A stretch of DNA of 38,293 nucleotides from Reticulitermes lucifugus (lineage: Eukaryota > Arthropoda > Insecta > Blattodea > Rhinotermitidae). The notes beneath the pieces were generated by a model. That model did no database searches. It was not told where the DNA came from and was given only the letters and a program-made list of their open reading frames with translations. Of this stretch, positions 10,300 through 20,012 are shown piece by piece. A program made the translations under genes and the position numbers. The stretch lies in the NCBI GenBank assembly GCA_026260175.1, contig JAKCWW010000389.1, forward strand, positions 1 through 38,293, written 5' to 3'. The first letter of the stretch is position 1, and every line of letters starts with the position of its first letter.

Positions 10300-11405
10300 A
10301 TTAAGGATACATGCTCATTCGACCGTATATTGTACTGTAGCTAAGAGCTCATCTTCAGCAATGAAGACGAATGGCTCTCTCGCTATCGAAAGAGAACATA
10401 ATGGTTAGGATCATTACTAAAAAAAAACTTCAGTTGAAGTACGAAAAAAATATTAAGAACTCAAGCACATCTGTATTTCAAGAACCTTAGATAAAGAGAA
10501 CTAGATGGAAAACGAAGTCAATTTCCGTTTCATTCTCTATAGGTGAAGTCAGCTGCTATCTAGTAGCGTGGCTCGAATGTAGAACTGCACGCGTGCATCC
10601 AGAAGTCTGGGATGATATGCAGTCATCCAGCCTATATAGCAACATCTCGCAAACTCTTGCAAACTACGATAGAGAAGTTCTCATAAAAGAAAAGAATGGC
10701 ATGCATTATGTGGGTTTAATAATTAAACTAGAGGAGTTGACGTAACTTATTTCATTGATCATGAGACGTATTGTCAGTTTCAGTACATCCCCGAGTGACT
10801 GCCTATTTTGTACAGTACAAACATATATCTCCATATCTACTCACTGTATTCTTTTTTTGCTTTTTTACGACCAGTACGTCAGTAATTTTACTTACATCCA
10901 CAACTTTATCAGATCCATTATGACCCTAACACATACTGCTATATAGAGTCCTTGTTTATTAGGGTCCTGTGCCACGGGAAATTCGTGCGTGGCCTAGATC
11001 TGATGCCTTAGATTTAGCAGCACGCACACAGTTCGGTGCGGTTTGTGGACAGCGTTTAAAATACGCTTTATTGCTAGCGGAAAACCATCATCACTTCGCT
11101 GGTTTGAGGCCAGCAAACCCAATAAAGCTGCACTGCACACTGGCATGCTTAAAGCTCTACCGACACCATTGTGTGATGCAAAACCAGACAGTTACAACCG
11201 CATAATGTTGGATTTATTGGCAAGTAATTGCCTTCATAAAGCCGTGTGTAATTTGTTAACACTTGATGGAAATTTTCAGATTTTTGCACCATTATTCTAT
11301 TAACACACCCAAGAATAATGCGGAAAAATTAAGTCAAAGAAACTCCGGTATCTGGAATGTTAGAAGTCCTTCGCATATTTTGCTACCTTCAAGAGGGAAG
11401 GAAGA
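10300..11405. other. Unassigned sequence with two overlapping open frames
   Basis: Plus-strand frames at 10969-11205 (78 codons) and 11043-11303 (86 codons) overlap in different phases. The second reads KIRFIASGKPSSLRWFEASK and onward and is less biased in composition than the surrounding DNA. I recognise no family. It lies immediately upstream of a LINE family 2 tail in the same orientation. It could be the 5' part of that element, an old gene piece, or chance. Confidence 0.35.
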
Positions 11406-11567
11406 ATATAAATGACGGGAAGATGAGGAAGAAGGCGTAAGCAGCTACTGGATGGCCTTAAGGAAAAAAGATACTGGAAATTTAAAGAGGAAGCATTAGA
11501 TTGCACCTTGTTGAGAACTCACTTTGGAAGAGGCTACGAACCTGTCGTAAGACATATTACAGAATGA
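11406..11567 (+). pseudogene. LINE family 2 3' end
   Basis: From 11427 the frame reads GRRRKQLLDGLKEKRYWKFK, then EEALDCTLLRTHFGRGYEPVVRHITE and a stop (11565-11567). This is the C-terminal tail of an insect non-LTR retrotransposon ORF that I recognise from arthropod repeats (RRKQLLDDLKE..FGRGYGPVVRQTTE type). Codons before 11427 continue the match (MTGR) but carry in-frame stops at 11409 and 11424. The copy is truncated at its 5' end and dead. Confidence 0.78.
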
Positions 11568-11689
11568 ATGAAGAGGGAACTGGAATTCGGAAATAATAGA
11601 ATTAAAAGCAGGGCCGGCTGTTGTAGCGGTAATGTTATAAACTTCTGATTGCAAATGTCCAGTACGAGTGTCGGTCGGTCCATCGGCTA
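11568..11689. other. Unassigned spacer
   Basis: Probably the 3' UTR of the LINE above. No independent signal. Confidence 0.4.
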
Positions 11690-11830
11690 TCGTGCTGGAA
11701 GTTTTTCTTTGTTTTTCTGAGTTCTTCCAAGCACTTGCCGGGATATTACCTCGCTTACGTCACGACAGCTCCTTCCAAATCCTTTAAAGTTCATCACTCA
11801 TTAATGATCCCAATATCGACGCTATGTATT
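11690..11830 (+). repeat. Dispersed repeat D, copy 2
   Basis: Aligns with 4616-4765: 'gtttttctttgtttttctgag', 'ttccaagcacttgccgggatattacctc', 'acgacagctccttccaaatcctt'. Same orientation as copy 1. Confidence 0.5.
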
Positions 11831-12194
11831 CCAAAATACTGACTGCGTCGTACAATGACAACACTGTACGTGTAACATGCTCAGATAAGCGTGTAGAGAG
11901 GGCTAGAGAATAGTCATGTTAAGGAAAACAATTTTCTGCACAAAAATAAATGATTTTACACATTACGACTCTCTGTACTGTGACAAAGTCTAGTCTGATA
12001 AGCGGTTAGCAACGTTTCATCGGAACGTGCTACCTCCATCTTCAGAGTAGAAGGGCATCGGTGGACTTTATAAATCTTAAATAGTTTATTTATTTTTATA
12101 AGTTTCTCATCTTTTCTTAGCAAGTAGTATACTGAAATATGCGGTTAAACTTTTAAAGCCCAGTTGCAACTTTAGGTACCAGCCGGTGTATCTG
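11831..12194. other. Unassigned sequence
   Basis: AT-rich. The 12107-12364 minus-strand frame runs into repeat E and has no recognisable product. Confidence 0.5.
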
Positions 12195-12365
12195 ACAAAG
12201 TTACGCCTGCTGCCCACACAGTATTTTATGTGGTTCTCAGAACAAACAACGATTATTTCGCTATACATCATTAACTGACTGGTTATCTGTAGCCAAGATG
12301 GATTGTGTTTACTGCGCAGTACGGACTGAATGTTCAAATACATGCAGTCTATTCTCAGTCTCATT
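12195..12365. repeat. Dispersed repeat E, copy 1
   Basis: Shares ordered blocks with 16030-16215: ctgcccacacagtattttat / 'ctgcccagacagtgcattta', 'gttctcagaacaaa / gttctcagaataaa', 'aactgactggtta / aactgattagtt', 'gtttactgcgcagtacggactgaatgttcaaat / gtttactgcgggtacgaactaaatatttaat'. Divergence is high. Family not identified; orientation is the same in both. Confidence 0.65.
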
Positions 12366-12383
12366 ACCTATCTTCTTTTTTAA

Positions 12384-12605
12384 AGCGCCCTCACCGGCTC
12401 CGCGGCATACCTTCCTATTAGTTTGGTAACTGGGGCTTCTTCCGCGGGATTAAAGCGGCCGGAGAATGAAGCAGACCATTCGCCTCCCTCTAGTGTCGAG
12501 GTCAAGAATGGGTGGAGCTGCACCTCCACTCCATTTATATGCCTTCATGGCTTGCAGAGGGACAACTTTGCCTTACCTGTATCAATGATGTATGTGTTAC
12601 CCTAC
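12384..12605 (+). mobile_element. SINE-B, headless copy
   Basis: Contains 'ttccgcgggattaaagcggccgg', 'gcagaccattcgcctccctctagtgtcgaggtcaagaatgg', 'gctgcacctccactcc', 'atatgccttcatggcttgcagagggacaactttgccttacc'. The tRNA-like head is lost or too diverged. Confidence 0.75.
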
Positions 12606-14633
12606 TGCTCGCTCTGCCATCCGGGAGTGACCTGTCGCTCTGAAATAAAAAAAAAACACTTCAGTGAGTTGATACAGATCACTCCTTGGTATGGGAGTAT
12701 GTATTATCTCCGAAACTAATTTAAAGCTAAATATAAATATAATTTGAAGATTGCTGCCTTCTGGGAAGTAACGCAGTAATTTTGTGGGTAGCTACTAACA
12801 TTTTAGACAACATGCTGCCTCCAATTTCGGGAGTAGAATTGAAAATATTGTGATAAACTATAGCAAATACAATTATACCATGCGGTATAATGTCAGCATT
12901 ACACTACGTTCAACGTTTTAATGTTAATCACAATTATAAAACACGTTAACAAATACTTTTACATTATTTATCATGTTTAGATACACACCGTATATACGAA
13001 ATAATATCAAGCCAGGAGATAAATAGCGTACTATCAATACTGATTTTAATGAAGAATTTTCAATATAGGGTACTGTGTACTGTAATTGATTTTATGGTAA
13101 TATAATAACCGTCAAAAACATGTGTGCTTGTGCCCCTGAGGATTTTCCAATAAACGATAGAAATATGCAGGGCATATAAGGTTTTACAAGGGATTTTATT
13201 GATGACTGTGACACAACTAAACTTATAATGCGATAGTATTATGAATAATTTGAAAGAGTTCTCAGTTATTGACGCCATAACTGAAACCGCCGTGAGGCCA
13301 CTACAGAATTAGCACAAAGAGGAATAAGAATAGCTATAAAACGGGGTAACAGGAAGTAAAGAAACCAATCGAAAAAATCGTTGTTAGTTTTATAAGTCTG
13401 AAACAGTATCCTCGTTTGAAACGAACGGAACGGAGTAATCTCTGCAGGAATATTTGCAAAACATAGAAGGGATTGAAAAGAAAGTACAGAATTGTCTGAT
13501 TTTTGTAACAAAACGCATTTGATAATAGGAAACCCATATGAAATAACAGTAGCACACTGTGGTTTGAAAAACAAACCACAAAAAGTATTATATTACACAC
13601 ATCCAAATTGTTTGCCTGAGTCTCATGCAATTAAAGGAATAACTAATGAAAACAAAAATTTAAGAATTTAAAAAATCAATAATATTACGTTATCCTGCCC
13701 AAAGCTGTGTAGTAATCTACTAGGTTGCTCCCTGCCATGTTTGCATGGAGCTTCAGTATAGTACAGGTACTACTGCTGTTAATGTAACTGCAGTTGCGGA
13801 AAAGCTTGGTTCCATCATTTCCATTTGAAAATGATCTGGACGAACACTGTCAGCCACTTGTCGAGCTTGTCATTAGAACAAAACGTGCAGAGGTAATTTG
13901 AAGAAAGAGCCAACAGAAAGAGGGTGTTTATAATAATAAAAGTAAAATTTTTAGGAAATTTAAAAAGTTTAAATATCGTAGCGTGTTCTCAAGCACTGAT
14001 TCCAATGTAGGCGTTTGCATTCCGCGTAGTGCAGATTGTCAAATACGTAGTGCGAGTAGCCTGCCGTTTGTCCAATTATACGCTGAACTTGGCCATATAT
14101 ACATTGCTGTTCAGTTGTGTTATGTTTAAACACAGGTGTCCTACACCTGTTCGTGTACACAGTATCCAATAATACCAATGACACGTGTGTATTTATTACA
14201 AATGGAAGCAAAATGGACAGTAATTGAATCAACAATCAATTCAGAACTTACAACCCTTGAGATATTGTAAATGCTTCCGATAATAATAAATGTTCATAAT
14301 TAACTCGGGGTAGCTGTTTAGTCGTATATGACTACTTCTGCGTACAAAATAAAGTCTCGTCTGAACAGTAGCGCTTAATTGCAATGCAAATGAACTCACT
14401 GGAAATAAAAGAACACGGGGAAAAATAATTATATTTCTAAAGCTGCTGACCTCCTGTAATCACGTCAGTTACATATATGTATAGCTGGATATGCATGGAT
14501 ATCAGCCTTCATATTCAGCACTGTTGCAGTTAAATGTATTAATATTCTTATAAATATTGGGTATTTGATTTAACGGGCTGCTGGAAATCTAACTGTAAAA
14601 ATACACATTTAACGAAACAGGTCTACAGTCTTC
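12606..14633. other. AT-rich unassigned sequence
   Basis: Minus-strand frames of 98-102 codons (13266-13630) overlap each other in different phases in low-GC DNA and encode F/L/C-rich peptides with no recognisable domain. An 88-codon minus frame at 13969-14235 is also unrecognised. No repeat match within the window. Confidence 0.45.
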
Positions 14634-14940
14634 TTTTCTTTTCATGACTCGACAGCCCCTAGTGGGCCTGGGCCTTCTCATTGTCGAGGCTTCACGATCA
14701 CAATCAGACACACCGCATTCAGTAGGACTCCTCTGGACGAGTGATCAGCTCGTCGCAGAGACCTCTACCTGACAACACACANNNNNNNNNNNNNNNNNNN
14801 NNNNNNNNNNNNNNNNNNNNNNNNNNNNNNNAACACTCACAAGAGACAGACATCCATGCCTCCGGCGGGATTCGAACCCACAATCCGAGCAAGCGAGCGG
14901 CCACAGACCCACGCCTTAGACCGCGCGGCCACTGGGATCT
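14634..14940 (-). mobile_element. SINE-A, reversed, with assembly gap
   Basis: Minus-strand head: A box TGGCCGCGCGG and B box GGTTCGAACCC-like (read at about 14872-14882 as gattcgaaccc). The body gives 'tctgcgacgagctgatcactcg' and the tail 'gcctcgacaatgagaaggcccaggcccac'. It ends in an A/G-rich run (plus strand ttcttttcttttc, 14630-14642). It matches 6055-6318. The 50-N gap (14782-14831) starts in a CA-rich stretch (caacacaca), consistent with a TG/CA microsatellite that failed to assemble. Better preserved than the 6-kb copy. Confidence 0.82.
14782..14831. other. Assembly gap (50 N)
   Basis: Run of N of placeholder length inside SINE-A, next to a CA-rich stretch. Confidence 0.99.
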
Positions 14941-14969
14941 GCACATTCTACGTACTCCTACGTATTTTA

Positions 14970-15093
14970 TTATTTAGTGCATGTAACGGCACAGCACACA
15001 CTGCACGTGTACACCACACTGTACTACACACTTATTTAGTGCATGTAACGGCACAGCACACACAGCACGTGTACACCACACTGTACTACACAG
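14970..15093. repeat. 62-bp tandem duplication, two copies
   Basis: The unit beginning ttatttagtgcatgtaacgg at 14970 recurs at 15032. The copies are nearly identical (cacactgcacgtg versus cacacagcacgtg). The high identity points to a recent duplication. Confidence 0.92.
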
Positions 15094-15546
15094 TGACGTC
15101 TAAATTAATGGCTTACATTTTTTCTTCATAAATGATGGTCGCCCAATTGTTCGTCAAATTTTGTCGCTTTATAAAACTGAAGGTTCATTCAGGCGCTCAC
15201 AGTTTTCCGCCAATAGAACCTTATGTGAGCAACTTTAATTCACTCCACTACTTTATGATACGTTTTAATATTATCCTACAATTTAAAAGAGCGTCTTTCA
15301 AATATTTCTTCCCTTGAGACTTTCTTACTGAAGTCTCGCATACATTTCTCCTCTCCCCTCTCATGTGTGTGTGTGTGTGTGTGTGCTACATAATTCTCCC
15401 ACCTCATCCTCTTTGATATGGCCACTGCAGTATGTGCTGAAGAGTACGTTTCGCTTCCATTTAATTTTATCCATTCTCGTGTTATTTGTTCGCTGATCTC
15501 GTTTTATGACTGGTGATAAATTACGAAGTTATCACTTCGATAAATG
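15094..15546. other. Unassigned sequence with TG microsatellite
   Basis: Apart from the (TG)n run at 15364-15385, nothing is recognised. Confidence 0.5.
15364..15385. repeat. (TG)11 microsatellite
   Basis: Uninterrupted TG run. Confidence 0.92.
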
Positions 15547-15715
15547 TGTAGATTAGACTACAGTCTTCTTGGATGTTGAACCCCTTATTTCGATTGAAAA
15601 ATATTAGTATGGCTTCGGAGGAATCTGCTACCCTCACATTCAGTGAATAATAGTAAGGTTACCCTGGATGTGGAGGCAGTATGTTACTTCGAAACGTTAA
15701 TTTGCATCTACCAAA
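15547..15715 (+). mobile_element. Foldback element F, copy 3 (right arm lost)
   Basis: The left part (gtagattagactacagtctt, then cttggatgttgaacc) matches the left arm of the foldback at 17103-17243. The core (accctggatgtggaggcagt, then atgttacttcgaaacgtt) matches the cores at 17161-17195 and 34941-34981. CTGGATGT (15664-15671) precedes a weak 4-bp hairpin (GGAG 15672-15675 with CTTC 15687-15690, one G-U pair) and GAAAC (15691-15695). The right arm is not recognisable. Confidence 0.6.
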
Positions 15716-16029
15716 ACACATGCCTTTACAAACAATAAGATAGTAATCATGATAGTCAAAAAGTACAAAATAAAAAATGATAATTTTTATATCACCTTAG
15801 AGATAAAAGGGAAACTGACGGGGAAATGACACAGCGAGATTTACAGAAGCAGGGGGTGTGACAGTGTGAATAGGGTGTGGGCTGTGTGATGCAGGATAGA
15901 ATAGCGCGGACAAGTTATGGGCTTAATAACTCGGGATCGAATCCAACAGCGGTCTTTAATCTTAGATATAACCCTTTAAGCCTAGGGTTTAATTTATGTA
16001 CCACCAGACATAACATTAAAAAGATCTAA
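15716..16029. other. Unassigned, possible worn tRNA-like head
   Basis: Near 15898-15945 a B-box-like gggatcgaatcc follows 'tagcgcggacaagttatgggcttaataac'. It could be the remnant of a SINE head, but no body module follows. Nothing else is seen. Confidence 0.35.
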
Positions 16030-16215
16030 ATTCTGCCCAGACAGTGCATTTATGTGTTTTGTGTTGTTCTCAGAATAAATATGTATCGCCTCCATGTACA
16101 ATATAAACTGATTAGTTCCTATAACCGAAATGAAAACTGTTTACTGCGGGTACGAACTAAATATTTAATATAATTCGGGTTAATGTTCATGCCTACAGAA
16201 TTAAATGTTTAGTCA
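16030..16215. repeat. Dispersed repeat E, copy 2
   Basis: See copy 1 (12195-12365) for the shared blocks. This copy extends further right with 'ataattcgggttaatgttcatgcctacag'. Confidence 0.65.
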
Positions 16216-16767
16216 GTTAGGTTAGAGAGCGATTTCGGATTACATTAACAAAGAAAAGTGTAATATTTAGAAGCAAATCTAGAGCTATAGGAAATTGAGT
16301 CTTAAAATAATTGTTAGATTTGTATAGACAGTTAGTGACCGAACAAAAACGAAATCTATCTTTCCTTTTTCTAGTTCGTTTCGAGCAACCATAAATCCTC
16401 AGCTCCATTTCTGTGGAAACGGTTTCGCAAAGTGAAAGTGATTTTAATGAAATTTGAATTTTCTCCACATATTTAAGACAAATCCTGAAATATCAAATTT
16501 TATGAAAAATCCTTTAACCGGGAGCCGAATTTTTCCATGCACACGGACGGACAGACGTGACGAAGCTAACAGTCGCTTTTCGCAATTTTGCGAAGGCGCC
16601 TAGAAGTTATAAACCTAGCGTATATGAGAGGATAAAGTCAAAACGGGCCTGGAAATGGAATGCCGACGTTTTGAGACTAAAATTAATTCGACTTTTTTAT
16701 TTAAAAAGTCAATTTCTACATCACAGAGATATACCCAGTCTCGACTATAAAGACCAATCAATGTAGG
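16216..16767. other. Unassigned sequence
   Basis: An 83-codon minus frame (16217-16468) and a 69-codon plus frame (16557-16766) have no recognisable domain. No repeat match. Confidence 0.45.
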
Positions 16768-16962
16768 CCGTTCCATCGCTCAGGCGGTTAGACGCCGGCC
16801 TCCCACCGCGGAGGCCCGGGGTTCGATCCCGGCTCAGTCCAGGTGAGATTTGTGATGGACAAAGTGGCACTGGGACAGGCTTTTTAGCGAGTAATTCTGT
16901 TTTCCCTGTCAATTTCATTCCACTGGTGCTCCAATACTTGGACAAATGAAAAATAAAGATCA
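16768..16962 (+). mobile_element. SINE-C, best-preserved copy
   Basis: tRNA-like head with A-box-like tcgctcaggcggttagacgc (from about 16776) and a perfect B box GGTTCGATCCC (16820-16830). The body follows: 'gtgagatttgtgatggacaaagtggcactgggacaggctttttagcgag', 'ttttccctgtcaatttcattccactggtgctcc'. It ends in an A-rich aatgaaaaataaagat. The order and the A-rich end fit a retroposed SINE. Confidence 0.78.
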
Positions 16963-17102
16963 TCTTTCTCTTCATCTTCATCACAGGGTTGCACAATAAG
17001 ACTTAAGACTGCGGCGCGTCCGTAGCATCTGCTGCGGGGCCCTTCTCCGCCAAAAAAAAGACCAGTCAATTTCCGACAGGATGAGGTCCTCACGCGGTGT
17101 TG

Positions 17103-17243
17103 ATGAAGATTCAAGTCTTCTGGGATGTTGCGCCGTGTTGACCGATAAATAATTACCGATACCCTGGAGGAACGTAACGCTTCCGAAACGTCGGTATTTA
17201 CCAGTCGACACGGCGTAACATCCCAGAAGACTTGCATCTTCAT
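17103..17243. mobile_element. Foldback element F, copy 1
   Basis: Arms of about 50 bp (17103-17152 and 17193-17243) are inverted repeats with about half a dozen mismatches; the shared block caagtcttctgggatgtt is exact. The centre (17158-17198) forms a hammerhead-like fold: GATACC (17158-17163) pairs with GGTATT (17193-17198), CTGGA follows, GGAA (17169-17172) pairs with TTCC (17181-17184), then GAAAC and GTC. The core strand is three bases shorter than in copy 3. Read on the minus strand, the right arm gives the peptide VFWDVTPCRLV, a string I know as a frequent spurious hit from insect repeats. No coding capacity. Confidence 0.8.
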
Positions 17244-17390
17244 TAATTAATTAAAGCTGTTTAGAAAAATAATCACTGTTGATTGTGAAAATCTTATGAA
17301 ACAAACACATACTCTCTGAGAAAAATACACAGGCTATAAATGTTACAGAAAGTTGTGTGTGTAGCTGCCGTGGGGCTTTAAACTGTTATA

Positions 17391-17507
17391 ATGGATCAGA
17401 TTAGGGTCCAGTGGCGCGCTCTTTTGAACTCAGTAATGAACCTTCAGTTTGCACAAAAACGTAAATACGGATTTTCGGATTTGCTGCTGAGGGACTTGAG
17501 CTATTGA
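17391..17507 (+). pseudogene. LINE family 1 3' end, diverged copy
   Basis: The frame from 17391 reads MDQIRVQWRALLNSVMNLQF then AQKRKYGFSDLLLRDLSY and a stop (17505-17507). It aligns to [19 protein letters not shown] at 9041-9097. Here the terminal stop is lost and the frame runs into the UTR. 5'-truncated; no target duplication found. Confidence 0.72.
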
Positions 17508-17971
17508 AGGGCTCAGCTCTTTGGATTTAATAAGGCAATAAATCCGACTGTTATGTCAGTCGAGGTCCTCTTTCCGTCGTACATTTATGCAACCCTTGCG
17601 TGAAATGACGGTATAAATTGGTTTTCCCCCTCAGAAATATCAGACCGACATATTTTTGGACTTGCATCCATTGTCAAGTCATCGGTATCCTGCACATTAT
17701 TACTGTGTGAAGTACCGAAGTGTAATTTGGGAATGTACGGGTATCGGCAATGCATATATTACGTCAGTCAGTCACAGAGCCCTGGATCTGACGTTAATGA
17801 CAGGGCCACGCCAAACGACAAGTGAGAATTTTGCTGTCCTGGCAGTACAGCGACAAATTTGGATTTTGCTCTTCCTGAGAGAAAGTGCGGTGCGGCGCTT
17901 GTTAACGCGGCTAGTATTGCTTTTGGCACAGAAATTCCAAATGTAAACTTCACTACAGTTTAACATTATAC
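17508..17971. other. Unassigned sequence with a 96-codon frame
   Basis: Plus frame 17656-17946 and two overlapping minus frames. The peptide has no recognisable domain, and three phases stay open together, which argues for chance. Confidence 0.4.
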
Positions 17972-18106
17972 CCAAAACCCCGGTTCAATCCCAGAGCAGT
18001 CCATGTGGGATATGTGATAGGCAAAGTGGCACTTGGCTCAGGTTTTTCTCAAAGTACTTCGGCTTTCCTCTGTCAGTATCATTCCAGCAATGCTCATTCA
18101 TTCACT
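17972..18106 (+). mobile_element. SINE-C, headless copy
   Basis: B box GGTTCAATCCC (about 17982-17992), then 'gtgggatatgtgataggcaaagtggcacttggctcaggtttttctc' and 'ctttcctctgtcagtatcattccagcaatgctc'. It aligns block by block with 16820-16935. Confidence 0.72.
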
Positions 18107-18425
18107 GGCCGTAGACGCTATACTATCTTAGAAACCGACAACGTCGTTGAATAAAACAGTTTAAACAAAGAAACTTATAAAAAAATCTTTGTTTTTTGTG
18201 CATTTATAATGTATCTCTCCATGTAAAGGGGGAGATCTCCATCCTATGACATACAGAGTTTTCCATTTTTACTGTTCTTGTTAGTAGCCTGATGATTTTT
18301 TTTTCAGAACCGGAACTAGTTTCCAAGATAACATGTACAAAATAGCTTTTTGTGTGTGATTGACAGTTAAATAAACATTTTTTTTTGTAAAAGAAATTGT
18401 AGCCACAGAGGCTAATATTTACAGT
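18107..18425 (+). other. Degenerate hammerhead-like tail
   Basis: CTGATGAT (18289-18296) is followed by a T-run, CAGAACC, GGAAC (for GAAAC) and 'tttccaagataacatgtacaaaat'. The tail resembles the 3' end at 331-420 but the hairpin has been eroded by a poly-T run. Counted only as a likely relic. Confidence 0.35.
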
Positions 18426-19195
18426 GTGAAGTATAAAATTGAACCAAGTCAGGGTGTGAGTAATTTGCTGGTATTAGTCTACCGCTTCGTGATCGTATGC
18501 ATAAAACGCTTCAACTTAGCAACATAAACCTATTTTATTGGATATAATGCTACTGAATATGAACGATAGTCTATTGAAGTCTATACAGTCAGTCTAACAT
18601 TCTAATGTACAGTATTGTAGTTAAAACTATACAGATACGCAGAGTGTAGAGCATGAAGAATGGTTTATTTGCGCTAATTTTAAATTTGACAGCGATAAAA
18701 TTGATCGAATCGGGAGTCGCGAATGTTGCGATAGGAAAACTGAGTCAGAGAATTAAGGACTTTAGCTTGGACGAAGGGGTTTAGACTTTCGGCAGGGACA
18801 GATATAATTTTCTTGCCCACCATATCCACCCGGCTTCAGATTGCTACCAGCAGCGCTGTCTTCGGAACGGTAATAGTCGGATCATGAAGACGGCCACTTA
18901 CGTCCGTCAATGTCAACGTTAAGAATTCGTGGAAATTTATCTCCACTTCTCCTTACGTCTTCAGGAATTGTCGTTTAAGCAAAGACACAGCTGCACCTTA
19001 CTAGTGCAACGTACAGCCTGTTTACAGAACCCCAAGTATTCTAGGAAGACTGCCGGTCGGCGAAGGATCCTACCATTTTACGTTTCTAGTACTGAAATTG
19101 CTTTCAACGGTCTACCAGTGCGAGGAATACGCTGTTCTTCTTGTGCCTAAGTAACATTAAAGTTCCCCCAATCTTAATTACGCACAACGCCACGA
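18426..19195. other. Unassigned sequence
   Basis: Somewhat higher GC at 18830-19150, with a 73-codon plus frame (18929-19150) without recognisable content. No repeat match. Confidence 0.45.
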
Positions 19196-19430
19196 AGACT
19201 ATTACCATTCCTATCTTCGGCACTAGATGGAGATGAATGGTCAGCTTAACGCTTCGGTCATTTATCCACACGAAAAGCGCCCTATCGCCGGTAACAATTG
19301 CATAGGAGGCTGAATAGGTTCCAAAACATATCTGGACGCTTCTGAGAGAATGAAAATCTCTTGCTCCAGTCGGGAATCAAACCACTCAGCCTACTCAGTA
19401 TGCCCACTGAGCTACATTGGCTCCTCATGA
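19196..19430 (-). mobile_element. SINE-B, reversed, with tRNA-like head
   Basis: On the plus strand, tail to head: 'cttcggcactagatggagatgaatggtcagctta', 'gaaaagcgccctatcgccgg', 'ggaggctgaataggtt', 'tctggacgcttctgagagaatgaaaatctcttgc', then a reversed B box (gggaatcaaacc) and reversed A box (tgcccactgagctac). The head is intact enough to define the 5' end near 19430. Confidence 0.76.
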
Positions 19431-19719
19431 CCACAAAATATTACGCACATCTAGGGCCTTAATTACTGTACAGGTAGTGCCTGATAACAAATTCATTCCG
19501 AACGTCATTGTGGGGACATTTGCAATCGGAATTTACAAAATTTTGCCTATGTTTGCCACGTCTATCTTTTCGTCTGTCCGTCAATGTCTTATGGGTTCGA
19601 GAAATTGTGAACGTATTTTCAGAAAACTATTGTAAAATTTTAGTAGTATTTGCTAACACGTTTTTCTTTCTCAAAATAGATCAGTGGTTACACACCTTGT
19701 AAGATGCAGATACGTTTCT
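19431..19719. other. Unassigned sequence
   Basis: Overlapping short plus frames; no recognised content. Confidence 0.45.
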
Positions 19720-20012
19720 ATAGTCTATATAGTGACTAGGCTGTAGGCTGGACAACCGAAGAACCGTGTTTCGATTTCTGGCAGGGGCCAAGAATCTTCT
19801 CTTCCTCAAAGCGTCCAGACCGGCTCTAGGGCCCACCCAGCCTCTTGTGCAAGGAAGGGGCCGTATTCCCTCAAGGATAAAAGCGCCATAGGCATAAAGC
19901 TAATAAGTCATCTCGACGTAGTACCCACGTTAAGGATGAGTGGAGCTGTAACTCCACTCCCCTATTTAACTTAATGGTGCGCACAGGGACAATATTACAT
20001 TTACCATTATTT
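19720..20012 (+). mobile_element. SINE-B, near full length
   Basis: Head: A box 'tatatagtgactaggctg', B box region 'gtgtttcgatttctggcaggggcc', then 'aagaatcttctcttcctcaaagcgtccagaccggctctagggcccacccagcctc'. Body: 'ctcaaggataaaagcgccat', 'aaggatgagtggagctgtaactccactcccctattt'. Tail: 'gcgcacagggacaatattacatttacc'. It lies head-to-head with the reversed copy 290 bp upstream, giving a potential fold-back between the two. Confidence 0.82.

Noticed and set aside
13266..13630. Overlapping minus-strand frames of about 100 codons
   Set aside because: Three phases open together in AT-rich DNA, F/L/C-rich translation, no domain. Treated as chance.
16768..16845. Genuine tRNA gene
   Set aside because: A and B boxes are good, but the cloverleaf does not close and a SINE body with an A-rich end follows.
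16884..17243. 119-codon minus-strand frame beginning KMQVFWDVTPC
   Set aside because: It spans the foldback arms and part of SINE-C. The peptide is a by-product of repeats.
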